Source: Methanomicrobia archaeon
GTDB taxonomy: Archaea > Methanobacteriota_B > Thermococci > Methanofastidiosales > NM3
NCBI GenBank assembly: GCA_030603445.1
Contig: JAUVXU010000007.1
Span: 22,019-86,018 of the forward strand
Direction of reading: 5' to 3'
Length of the DNA stretch: 64,000 nt
The notes beneath the pieces were generated by a model. That model was not told where the DNA came from and ran no database searches. It saw only the letters and a program-made list of their open reading frames with translations. Position numbers and translations under genes: made by a program. Below are positions 38,050-47,031 of the stretch, in pieces. Every line of letters begins with the position of its first letter. Position 1 is the stretch's first letter.

Positions 38050-39579
38050 ATGAAGCGATTATCTCTTTATGATGTTGCTAGCATTATTATTATTTTTATC
38101 TTTATTATTTTAACAATCTACAGAAGATCGATTTTTCCTATTTTTGTAGATATGTATTATCACCTAGCCGTAATGCTGTCCTTTGACTATGCAGGTGGCA
38201 TAGTACTGCATGATTTTTTACAATACTCACCTTTTGGGCGACCGCATATTTATCCCCCTTTTCTGCACCTCTTAATGCTTATACCATATAAGATGGGCTG
38301 TTCTGTTCTAAATATCGGCAAGTTTTTCAGTGCTGTTTTATATCCTATGACACTTTTGACGCTTTGGTTTGTTGTGCGAGAGCTTTTCTCACGCAAAGCT
38401 GCTTTTTTTTCATTGTTATTTATTATTTCCTCGTGGACGTTTTATGAGTCTACCGCTATAGTCACCGCGTCTGCACTTTCAATAGTTTTGTCTTTTTGGG
38501 CATATTATTTTGTCTACAAGAGGCGCTTCATCGCTGCTACTATTATGTTGACGTTTTCACTATATTCACATTTGAGCATGCCACACCTTCTTGTAATGCC
38601 GCTGATAATATGGGCTATTTTTGATGCAGTATATCGGCGAAAGATAATATATGCTGTTTTAGTATCATATCTACTTTATACTCCTTGGGCGCTTCATATA
38701 TTTCTTAATCGAGAACATTTTCATACGTTGCATTTTTCAGCTTCATATAGTGTTGATGTCGTGCTTTTATTATTTGCATTAGTGGGGGCGTACGTATCTC
38801 TTTCTTCAATGCGTTTCAAAGGGAAACACTATATTCTTCCTTTCGCTATTTTGGTAGGAATGATGCCAATTCTTTTTTCATACACTCAACGCTTTTGGTT
38901 TCATTCAAAAATCCCGCTAGCAGTGCTTGCAGGACTGGCATTGTCACATTTATCCATTTATTTGAAAAATAGATCTAAAAATGCTTTTCCAGTATTGGCT
39001 GTATCTACATTAGCAATTACTTACCTTCTCCTTTTTCATAATGTTGTGTACACATCTCCTCAACAACATCAACCCAACGAAATGATAGATGGCGGAATTA
39101 ATGTGAAAGACACCACTCTTGAATGGCTGCTTGATAGTTCCTCACGTATGCGTCCTAATCTTATTTCCCCTCATACATTACAGCTTATGGAAACTATTAT
39201 TGCTACAACATCTTCGGATGATATCATCGCTGTTAAGAATGGGCCATTTGGTTGCATGATAACTACGTTTACAGGAAGGGCAACTACAAACGGCATGTTC
39301 AATGAAATTCAGCCAAATGTTGCTAATTTGCATAAGGTGCCTGTGAAAGCTTATGTTTTTGAAGGCCCAATCCCAGTACAGTTTCCGAACAGTGATGTGT
39401 ACCGTTTTGGGAAAAATACCCTTATAGTAAGGAATAATCCATTAGAAGTTTCAAAATGTTCAATCTCTTCCTCTGCTTTTAACGAAATTATGGCTTTAGG
39501 GATAATATTGTTTGGATTTTTACTTACCATTGGAGATCTTATTGGATTTAGACGTATATGCGATAAGTTTGTAAAGTAG
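38050..39579 (+). CDS. Polytopic membrane protein, possibly glycosyltransferase C-like
   Basis: 509 aa with many TM segments and 'FVDMYYHLAVMLSFDYAGGIVLHDFLQYSPFGRPHIYPPFLHLLM', reminiscent of dolichyl-phosphate-mannose/GT-C type proteins. Confidence 0.6.
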   Translation: MKRLSLYDVASIIIIFIFIILTIYRRSIFPIFVDMYYHLAVMLSFDYAGGIVLHDFLQYSPFGRPHIYPPFLHLLMLIPYKMGCSVLNIGKFFSAVLYPMTLLTLWFVVRELFSRKAAFFSLLFIISSWTFYESTAIVTASALSIVLSFWAYYFVYKRRFIAATIMLTFSLYSHLSMPHLLVMPLIIWAIFDAVYRRKIIYAVLVSYLLYTPWALHIFLNREHFHTLHFSASYSVDVVLLLFALVGAYVSLSSMRFKGKHYILPFAILVGMMPILFSYTQRFWFHSKIPLAVLAGLALSHLSIYLKNRSKNAFPVLAVSTLAITYLLLFHNVVYTSPQQHQPNEMIDGGINVKDTTLEWLLDSSSRMRPNLISPHTLQLMETIIATTSSDDIIAVKNGPFGCMITTFTGRATTNGMFNEIQPNVANLHKVPVKAYVFEGPIPVQFPNSDVYRFGKNTLIVRNNPLEVSKCSISSSAFNEIMALGIILFGFLLTIGDLIGFRRICDKFVK

Positions 39580-40377
39580 CTTTGCAGCGGCCAAGGCACT
39601 TGCATCTGGGGATCTGGAACAAAGTTCTACAATATCAAATCCAACAACGGTGTTGGAGTCTATTATCTTTTTGAGAAGTATGGTCATATCATTAAAAGAT
39701 ATTCCTCCTGGCACCGGATTGCCCACGTTAATATAACCTTCTAGCACATCAAGATCGATTGTTATATACAATTTTTTATTCTTTGGAGGAGAAAAAGAAG
39801 AAAGTTCTGATGGGTGTACTAATTGTATCTTGTGCTTGTTTGCATATTCGTACTCGTTTTTTGAACTTTCTCGTACACCAATGACTGCACAATCTATTCC
39901 CTTTTCGTGAATGCGTCGCATCACACAGGAGTGGGAGAGGGATAAGCCCATATAGTCATTGCGTAAATCTGGGTGAGCGTCAAATGAAATTACAAAATCT
40001 GGTTGAAGTTCTTTTACAAGAGGAAACGTAATGGAGTGTTCGCCACCAAGCCCGATCCAGATGGGGCCATGTGGAATGTGTGAAGCAGTACTAGCTATCC
40101 TTTCAAACGTTTTTGATGGGGAACCTGGAACACAATCAACATCTCCTATATCATATACTGTGATTGTAGAAAGATCTACTGCAGTCTCTATATCGAAAAG
40201 TTCAAGTTCAAAAGTAGCATTGCGAATGCTTGTAGGCCCATATCTGGCGCCAGTATGTCCAGTTTGTGTGCCATCAAACGGTATTCCCAATAGAATGTAT
40301 GATGCCTCATCAATAGATGGAGATTTTAGTGGGATACAATTCTTTTTGAATGTGTAAAATGTAAGGTCTTCTGTCAT
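39520..40377 (-). CDS. speB: Agmatinase
   Basis: 'YILLGIPFDGTQTGHTGARYGPTSIRNAT', 'IGLGGEHSITFPLVKELQPDFVISFDAHPDLRNDYMGLSLSHSCVMRRI', 'LYITIDLDVLE', 'VGFDIVELCS'. Confidence 0.96.
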   Translation of the reverse strand: MTEDLTFYTFKKNCIPLKSPSIDEASYILLGIPFDGTQTGHTGARYGPTSIRNATFELELFDIETAVDLSTITVYDIGDVDCVPGSPSKTFERIASTASHIPHGPIWIGLGGEHSITFPLVKELQPDFVISFDAHPDLRNDYMGLSLSHSCVMRRIHEKGIDCAVIGVRESSKNEYEYANKHKIQLVHPSELSSFSPPKNKKLYITIDLDVLEGYINVGNPVPGGISFNDMTILLKKIIDSNTVVGFDIVELCSRSPDASALAAAKLLYKLIAYTSKSNKISNGK

Positions 40378-40784
40378 CAGGACCCCTTTACACGTAAAAT
40401 TTTCATCCGTCCCATGGTTTCCATATATTCTACTTGTACTCCTTCCTGGATGTCGCCTTCTATGTCATCATTAATGGGCAGTTCATAATATTCATATGTT
40501 GTCATATCCATTATTTGCACTGAAGATCCCATTATTGCAGTTACCATTCCACTTGCTTTGTCTATTATAGGTATATGGACCTTGGCATCTACTGGTTTAA
40601 TAATGCTCTTTTTTTGATTATCAAAAATTCCTCTGGCGTCTATACGGGCCTTTGCAGACCCATGTTTTCCTGGTGAAGACGTCGAATATGCTATGATCTT
40701 ACATGGTTCATCGTCAATGACAATATATCTTCCAATTTTTAATTGTCCTACTCTTTCTGGCTTAGTTGTACCCATTATTTTCAC
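40377..40784 (-). CDS. Translation initiation factor 5A (aIF5A)
   Basis: 'LKIGRYIVIDDEPCKIIAYSTSSPGKHGSAKARIDARGIFDNQKKSI' contains the hypusine site context SSPGKHGSAKAR. Confidence 0.98.
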   Translation of the reverse strand: MKIMGTTKPERVGQLKIGRYIVIDDEPCKIIAYSTSSPGKHGSAKARIDARGIFDNQKKSIIKPVDAKVHIPIIDKASGMVTAIMGSSVQIMDMTTYEYYELPINDDIEGDIQEGVQVEYMETMGRMKILRVKGS

Positions 40785-40939
40785 CTGATAAGATATATAC
40801 TAAAAAATATAATTTATAAAGTTATCTATATAATCTTACTTAAGTAAAACGTTCTATTGTTTCAATAAGTATTTGGATATATCTGGCATATGCATTTTAC
40901 GCATGGTGTCTTTTTATCCAAAAACTTAAAAGCCATTCT

Positions 40940-41422
40940 ATGATACTATCAGCAATGATAACGCCACATACTTACGTTTTGCTATCGGGATCTGCAAACG
41001 GAAAAACACCATTAAACGCTTTTGACCAAGCATTGATTGATTTAGATATTGCAGATTTTAATTATATCACTGTTTCGTCCATTCTTCCTAAAGAATGTAG
41101 TAAAGGTGATATACAGGATATAAAAAAAATTGAATTAGGTTCATTTGTTTATTGTGTGATGTCGCGCATTTATAGTGAAAAACCTAAAGATAGGATATCT
41201 TCTGCAATAGCATGTGTTCAGACAAAAGAAACTGTTGGATGTATTACTGAATATAGTGGGCACTGCTCCAAGAAAGAAGCTGAACGACAAGCTTTGAAAA
41301 GAGCAGAGATTATGGTGGAGCAAAGAAAGGATGCCACAATAAATAACATCGATATAACATCCTCTACACTTGTTGTGGAGCAATGTGGATGTAGTGTTTC
41401 TCTTTGTCTACTTTTGTATTGA
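40940..41422 (+). CDS. pdaD: Pyruvoyl-dependent arginine decarboxylase
   Basis: 'ALIDLDIADFNYITVSSILPKEC' with the S-S cleavage site, C-terminal 'TSSTLVVEQCGCSVSLCLLLY'. Confidence 0.88.
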   Translation: MILSAMITPHTYVLLSGSANGKTPLNAFDQALIDLDIADFNYITVSSILPKECSKGDIQDIKKIELGSFVYCVMSRIYSEKPKDRISSAIACVQTKETVGCITEYSGHCSKKEAERQALKRAEIMVEQRKDATINNIDITSSTLVVEQCGCSVSLCLLLY

Positions 41423-41431
41423 GATGATATA

Positions 41432-42181
41432 ATGAATGATAGGATGCTTTGCTGGAAACTTTCAGAAATTATAAAATTGTCGCTTGAAAATACAATGCGA
41501 TCAGGAAGGGCCCATGAGATTGTAGGTGAAGGTCAACTTGGAGGAACGACGCATTATCTTGATAAGGTGGCTGAAAATGCTGTAATCGACTATATAACTA
41601 AACATGAGCTTCCTGTAGAATTTGTAAGCGAAGAGATAGGCAGACTAAACTTCGGAAATGAGTATACAATATATTTGGACCCAATCGACGGGTCGAATAA
41701 TGCGCTTTCTGGGCTTCCATTTTACTGTACATCTATTGCACTCTTTAGAAAAGAAAAACAGTATGGATTAGTACGAAATCTTGTATGGGATGAATGGTTT
41801 GAAGGAATAAGTTATTATGGTTCTCTTTTGAATGGAAAGCCATTAAAACAGCAGCTTCACTCTCAAATGATTTCTGTTTATACAAAAAAAGGACGTTACA
41901 TAGATGAATTACGTCAATCTTACAACAAGATGCGTTGCCTTGGGTCCGTGGCATTAGAACTATGTTATGTCGCAAAAGGAAGCCTTTTGGCTTTAGTTGA
42001 CATTCGTGACAAGGTGCGTACCACAGATATAGCAGCAGGCAAAGTTGTGCTTGAGAATGTAGGAGGGGTAATAACCGATTTAAATGGGGAAATATTGGAT
42101 ATGGATGCAGAGCATATGAACATAGTTGCTGCCTGCAACCCAAAAATACATAAGAAAATTATAAATATTCTAAAGGAGTAA
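41432..42181 (+). CDS. Inositol monophosphatase / fructose-1,6-bisphosphatase family (IMPase)
   Basis: 'FVSEEIGRLNFGNEYTIYLDPIDGSNNALSGLPFYCTSIAL', 'DIRDKVRTTDIAAGKVVLENVGGVITDLNG'. Confidence 0.95.
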   Translation: MNDRMLCWKLSEIIKLSLENTMRSGRAHEIVGEGQLGGTTHYLDKVAENAVIDYITKHELPVEFVSEEIGRLNFGNEYTIYLDPIDGSNNALSGLPFYCTSIALFRKEKQYGLVRNLVWDEWFEGISYYGSLLNGKPLKQQLHSQMISVYTKKGRYIDELRQSYNKMRCLGSVALELCYVAKGSLLALVDIRDKVRTTDIAAGKVVLENVGGVITDLNGEILDMDAEHMNIVAACNPKIHKKIINILKE

Positions 42182-42190
42182 GTGAATAAA

Positions 42191-42937
42191 ATGAGAATTG
42201 GCCTTGTTTCTCGTACGGATCGTAATGATTCTATTGAACTTACAAAAGAAATTATTTCTTTACTATCAGACTATAAAATATTTATAGACCCACTATTGAA
42301 ACCTTATGTTGACATCCCTATAATTGAAAGTGTCGATGTGATTATCGCCGTTGGTGGTGATGGCACAATACTTAGAACATGTAAACAATATGGGGACATA
42401 CCCATACTAGCTGTGAATATGGGCACCTACGGATTTATGTGTGAACTCAATTCAGGGAATATATCCGAAATACCTGCCCTATTAAAAGACAATGATATAG
42501 ATAGGCGCAGTAAACTGGCGGTATTTTACCATGGCGAACTTTTGGGGCATGTTTTAAACGAAGTTGTTGTCCGTTCAACTTCCCCAATAAAAATGGATCA
42601 TCTTACTATATCCATCGATGAGGAAACTTATGAGGTATATGGGGATGGCGTTATTGTTGCAACACCTAATGGTTCAACTGCTTATTCCCTCTCTGCAGGG
42701 GGTTCTATTATACACCCTAAGGCAGATGTGCTAATAGTTACACCAATATGCCCTCTGTTTAGGGAAGCGCACCCATACATTGCGCCTGATGACTGCGAAG
42801 TCGTAGTTTTGAATTCTGGAAAAGAATGTTATATCATACTTGATGGTCAACCAATCTCAATGCTACATAACGGAGAGCATATATCAGTGACAAAATCTTC
42901 AGAGACTGCGCGCTTTATCCGGAGGAAAAAAAAATGA
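42191..42937 (+). CDS. NAD kinase
   Basis: 'VDVIIAVGGDGTILRTCKQYGDIPILAVNMGTYGFMCEL', 'GDGVIVATPNGSTAYSLSAGGSIIHPKADVLIVTPI'. Start at the internal Met of ORF 42182..42937. Confidence 0.97.
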   Translation: MRIGLVSRTDRNDSIELTKEIISLLSDYKIFIDPLLKPYVDIPIIESVDVIIAVGGDGTILRTCKQYGDIPILAVNMGTYGFMCELNSGNISEIPALLKDNDIDRRSKLAVFYHGELLGHVLNEVVVRSTSPIKMDHLTISIDEETYEVYGDGVIVATPNGSTAYSLSAGGSIIHPKADVLIVTPICPLFREAHPYIAPDDCEVVVLNSGKECYIILDGQPISMLHNGEHISVTKSSETARFIRRKKK

Positions 42938-43401
42938 GGTATGTACTTGACGCCTCTGCTCTTTTTTCGCGCCATATCCCTGAAAATAATTGTTATATCA
43001 CGCCAGAAGTTGTTTTAGAGATAAAAGATCAGCGTTCAAAAGATGCTGTTGAGGGATATATTAGTGCAGGAAAGATCATTATCCGAACTGCAAGTGAAGA
43101 TGCCATAGATGCAGTGCAAATAGCGTTGAAAACTACTGGGGACAATATATCTGGACCGGACATGTCTATAATAGCTCTTGCCATTGATATGGATGCAACT
43201 ATAATCAGTGATGATTATGGAATACAAAACGTTGCTAGCACAATTGGGGTAAGTTGGATATCACCAAAAACGGAGGGCATTAATAAAGTGCTGGTCTGGA
43301 AGAAGAAGTGCGTTGCATGTGGTAAGATTTACAATTCAACATATACTGATTCTTGCAATGTATGTGGCAGCGAACTTAAACGCATTGCAAGACGAAAATA
43401 A
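42934..43401 (+). CDS. Nob1-like endoribonuclease (PIN domain + zinc ribbon)
   Basis: 'YVLDASALFSR', 'GPDMSIIALAIDMDATIISDDYGIQNVASTIGV', C-term 'KKKCVACGKIYNSTYTDSCNVCGSELKR'. Confidence 0.92.
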   Translation: MRYVLDASALFSRHIPENNCYITPEVVLEIKDQRSKDAVEGYISAGKIIIRTASEDAIDAVQIALKTTGDNISGPDMSIIALAIDMDATIISDDYGIQNVASTIGVSWISPKTEGINKVLVWKKKCVACGKIYNSTYTDSCNVCGSELKRIARRK

Positions 43402-43646
43402 GAATACATAATATACGTTTTTAATAATCAGTTCTAATTATTTTTTTATATTGCCATCTTATGTTAACACTATATGATAATATTTAAATAGAAATTGAGT
43501 TCTAAATAATATGTATTAACAGGAATTTTCTGCACACATTGAAAAGTTATATATTATATTTGGATAGTTCAATTTATTGGTGGAAAGGATTTTTGCTTTA
43601 TGATAATACTATCTCTTTTTGCTGGAATGCATATTAGGCAGGGGAA

Positions 43647-44900
43647 ATGGATATGGCGACAAAGACCATAGATGAAATAAATGAAAAAATCAGAAAGGGC
43701 GAGGTTGTTGTTTATACTGCTCATGAACTAAAGAAACTTATAAGGGAAGGAGAGCGCATTACTCCTTCTACTGTGGATGTTGTCACTACAGGCACATGCG
43801 GGCTAATGTCTGGGACGGCTTCAATACTGACTATACCTGTTGCTAAGAAGGGAACTTTTGCCAAGGCGCAGTCTTTATGGATGAATGGTGTACCTGCAAT
43901 ACCAGGCCCTTGTCCTAACGAGAACCTTGGCATTGTGGATGCAGTACTATATGGGACATCTTATGCAAACTCAAGATATGGGGGCGGCCATGTTCTGCGG
44001 GACTTAGTTGAGGGTAAGGAAGTAGAGATTCGTGTAGAGGCTGATGGCAACATATATGAAAAAAACGTAGTACTTGATGATATTTCCTACTCTAAACTTT
44101 TCACGACACGCGGAGCTTTCAAAAACTATGTTGCATTCTTAAACGGCAAACAAGAGACATTCAAAACCATTTTTTCTGTCACAGGATTAAAAGGTCCTCA
44201 AAAGGAGATTACAACAAGTGGTTGTGGGGAAGTGAATCCTGTGGAAAACGACCCCCCATTAAATGTGATTGGTGTTGGCACAAGAATCCTGGTAAACGGG
44301 GGTGAAGGATTTGTAATTGGTCAGGGAACCAGAAGCAGCAAGGAGAAGCCGAACCTTTCTGTCTACGCCGATCTAAAAGGGATGGATGCACAGTATATGG
44401 GTGGATTCAAGACATCAAAGACCCCGGAATGTATAACATCAGTTGCTGTACCAATACCTGTAACAAATAAAACATTGCCATATCTACAAGTTCTGGATGA
44501 GGATGTGAAGCTGCCCTTAGGCGAGATCCACGACAGGGTGCCATTTACTAACTGTTCATATGCTGACGTATGGCAAGGAACGGATCTAGTAGTTGTCTAT
44601 AACTATGAGAAGTGCATAGATTGTGAAGTATGTGATATTGAGGAGATATGCCCAACATCGGCATTTGCAACTAAGAAAGGTATAGATAAGAATAGATGTT
44701 TTAATTGTGGTGCGTGCGTTTCTGAGTGTCCTGGAGAAGCTTTCAAGGCCGACCTTGGCAGCATGAAAATAGATGGTACTAGTATCCCAATTACATTGCG
44801 TCAATCCAATCGGGCACGGGCAAACTCGCTTTGTGAAGATTTAAAAGACCGTATCCTTGATAAAAAGTTCTATCTTTCTGCCCCTGTTGGAAAAATATAA
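43647..44900 (+). CDS. Homocysteine biosynthesis family protein (DUF39) fused to a 2x[4Fe-4S] ferredoxin domain
   Basis: 'TCGLMSGTASILTIPVA', 'LWMNGVPAIPGPCPNENLGIVDAVLYGTSYANSRYGGGHVLRDLVEGKEVEI', C-term 'CIDCEVCDIEEICPT...CFNCGACVSECPGEAF'. Confidence 0.9.
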   Translation: MDMATKTIDEINEKIRKGEVVVYTAHELKKLIREGERITPSTVDVVTTGTCGLMSGTASILTIPVAKKGTFAKAQSLWMNGVPAIPGPCPNENLGIVDAVLYGTSYANSRYGGGHVLRDLVEGKEVEIRVEADGNIYEKNVVLDDISYSKLFTTRGAFKNYVAFLNGKQETFKTIFSVTGLKGPQKEITTSGCGEVNPVENDPPLNVIGVGTRILVNGGEGFVIGQGTRSSKEKPNLSVYADLKGMDAQYMGGFKTSKTPECITSVAVPIPVTNKTLPYLQVLDEDVKLPLGEIHDRVPFTNCSYADVWQGTDLVVVYNYEKCIDCEVCDIEEICPTSAFATKKGIDKNRCFNCGACVSECPGEAFKADLGSMKIDGTSIPITLRQSNRARANSLCEDLKDRILDKKFYLSAPVGKI

Positions 44901-44953
44901 TGCGGTGTTTACTATACCACCATATTTTGTGTTATATTTAGGTGCTTTTTGTT

Positions 44954-45160
44954 TTATGATTGGGATTTTACTAATACTATGTCGTTTACAGCTATCACGT
45001 CACTGTATGGTATGGCCACATTATCTATCCCCTGTTCTTGTCCAACAGCAAGACCAAAGATGTCTCCTTTTGTGAACTCTAGTACCACATCGTTGACTAT
45101 GCCAACATATTCTGCCTTATCATTAAAAATCTTCAATCCGTAGTATTTGGAAACCCTCAT
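44954..45160 (-). CDS. PRC-barrel domain protein
   Basis: 'YYGLKIFNDKAEYVGIVNDVVLEFTKGDIFGLAVGQEQ...VAIPYSDVIAVNDIVLV'. Confidence 0.88.
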   Translation of the reverse strand: MRVSKYYGLKIFNDKAEYVGIVNDVVLEFTKGDIFGLAVGQEQGIDNVAIPYSDVIAVNDIVLVKSQS

Positions 45161-45247
45161 TTAAATCACTAGAATATTATCAATTAGTATTTAAATAGTT
45201 TTTTCTTTAAAAAAAGTGATAATAAACGATAAAATCTTCTACAATGG

Positions 45248-45322
45248 TAGCGGGGAGTGGATTTGAACCACTGACCTGCGGGTTATGGGCCCGCCGGGCA
45301 CTCCTAACTGCCCCACCCCGCT
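45248..45322 (-). tRNA. Initiator tRNA-Met(CAT), CCA encoded
   Basis: Minus strand agcggggtggggcagttaggagtgcccggcgggccCATaacccgcaggtcagtggttcaaatccactccccgcta(cca); A1:U72 and G-rich anticodon stem are archaeal initiator features. Confidence 0.93.
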
Positions 45323-45431
45323 TCAAAGTAGTAACAATTCAGAAAGTTGTATTTAAAAGCCTTTCGTATCATACGTTTATAGTCATTTTTACTAAAATAT
45401 TGGGGCATATAAAAATTGTTTCTAAAGGATG

Positions 45432-45785
45432 TTAATTTCCAGAAATATACTTTTCTACAGTGTCCAAAAGCTTTTCAAGTGAAAACGGTTTTTCAATAAC
45501 GCATTTCGCTCCTGCTTCTAAAAATTCCCTTGTCTTGTCGGTAAACCCTGTAGCACCGATTATTCGTGCATCAGGATTGATGGAAAGAATCTGTTTTGTA
45601 ATCTCTATTCCATCGCCATCAGGCATTTTCGTATCCATTATAACAAGATCCGGATGTTTGCTTTTGTAGATTTTTAAAGCAGTTTCTCCATTTTCAGCCT
45701 CAAACACATTGTATTTTTTTTCAAGTGTTTTAGAGTATATGAATCTAATATCTTCATCATCATCCACTATTAATACAGATAGCAT
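45432..45785 (-). CDS. Single-domain response regulator (REC)
   Basis: 'LSVLIVDDDEDIRFIYSKTLEKKYNVFEAENGETALKIYKSKHPDLVIMDTKMPDGDGIEITKQI...AGAKCVIEKPFSLEKLLDTVEKY'. Confidence 0.95.
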   Translation of the reverse strand: MLSVLIVDDDEDIRFIYSKTLEKKYNVFEAENGETALKIYKSKHPDLVIMDTKMPDGDGIEITKQILSINPDARIIGATGFTDKTREFLEAGAKCVIEKPFSLEKLLDTVEKYISGN

Positions 45786-45861
45786 ACAATCAAACAGATA
45801 TATTATGGATATAAAAATATATTGTGGCATGTCATGCGAAGATTAATTTAATAAAAGCAAG

Positions 45862-45936
45862 TGCTCCGACCGGGATTCGAACCCGGGTCTCAGCCTCGAA
45901 AGGGCTGGATGATTGGCCGGACTACACTATCGGAGC
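45862..45936 (-). tRNA. tRNA-Glu(TTC)
   Basis: Minus strand gctccgatagtgtagtccggccaatcatccagcccttTCgaggctgagacccgggttcgaatcccggtcggagca; anticodon loop ctttcga. Confidence 0.94.
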
Positions 45937-46331
45937 TCTTTATATGAAAAATATTATTATATTTAAAAAACTTTCGTCTGGCGCGACTTTGCATAATTAG
46001 TTTTTTTTCTTTAACTTACAAAAATATCCTCTGAAATATATTTAAAAATTTATAAAGCCATTTGGCATTAAGAACACACAAGAACCTCTACTATGGAGCT
46101 AATCAGGCATAGGCGCTAATGTAAAAAATATTATCGCACACGTTAAGCACACATGATAATGGGCGTATGACAAAAAAGAAAACTACCCATCCTTTTGATA
46201 GATCATGATTGTTTATTACTATAGTAACATGGGCCTTTTATCCGAAAGTGTTAAAAAGGATTTTATAAAATCTAACAGCATCAACCATATCAATTACGAT
46301 GATAATGATTTAAAATGTCAATGGTGAGAAT

Positions 46332-46904
46332 ATGGCAAGAAGATCAGGACAAATCAAAGACACTTGGAAAGACAAGAAATGGTATAATGTTTATGCCCCC
46401 GACATGTTTGGAAAACAGAGCTTGGGTGAGATTGTGTCAAATGACCCAAAAAACATTGTTGGTCGTGTAATGATGACTTCGCTAAGGGACCTTACAGGTG
46501 ACTTTTCAAAGACGCATATAAAATTGTACTTCAGGGTCAATGAGGTGCAGGGAGAAAATGCATACACAGAGTTCAAGCAGCACGAACTTTTACGCTCCTA
46601 TATACGATCACAGACAAGAAGAAACAACACTAAGCTGGACAATATTATTGACTTGAGAACGAAGGATGACGAAAAATTGCGTGTAACTATAACTGCAATC
46701 GCCCCCAGAAGAATGCAAAGATCACAGTCCGATGCTGTAAATGCCCTTGTCAGGACGCATATAAAAGATGCTGCATCACAAATGGATATGGTGCCTTTAA
46801 TTCAAGAGTTGATTTTAGGGAAGATCACATCTGACATATACAGAAAATCAAAGAAAATCTACCCAATTCGACGTATTGAAGTCGTAAAGATAAAAAGACT
46901 ATAA
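46332..46904 (+). CDS. rps3ae: Small ribosomal subunit protein eS1 (S3Ae)
   Basis: 'DTWKDKKWYNVYAPDMFGKQSLGEIVSNDPKNIVGRVMMTSLRDLTGDFSKTHIKLYFRV'. Confidence 0.97.
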   Translation: MARRSGQIKDTWKDKKWYNVYAPDMFGKQSLGEIVSNDPKNIVGRVMMTSLRDLTGDFSKTHIKLYFRVNEVQGENAYTEFKQHELLRSYIRSQTRRNNTKLDNIIDLRTKDDEKLRVTITAIAPRRMQRSQSDAVNALVRTHIKDAASQMDMVPLIQELILGKITSDIYRKSKKIYPIRRIEVVKIKRL

Positions 46905-46916
46905 AAAATCGGTTTT

Positions 46917-46990
46917 GGGCCCGTGGCCAAGTTGGATATGGCGTCGGCCTTCTAAGCCGAAAATCCCGGGTTCGAATCCCGGCGGGTCCG
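46917..46990 (+). tRNA. tRNA-Arg(TCT)
   Basis: gggcccgtggccaagttggatatggcgtcggcctTCTaagccgaaaatcccgggttcgaatcccggcgggtccg. Confidence 0.94.
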
Positions 46991-47031
46991 CTTGGATAAC
47001 GGTTAAGAATAGCAAAAATATAGGTGTTTAT

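Noticed and set aside
45244-45435. 63-aa ORF 'MVAGSGFEPLTCGLWARRALLTAPPRF'
   Set aside because: Antisense translation through the initiator tRNA-Met gene.
46915-47031. N-terminal extension of the ABC-2 permease ORF ('MGPWPSWIWRRPSKPKIPGSNPGGS')
   Set aside because: Reads through tRNA-Arg(TCT); the true start is the ATG at 47032.
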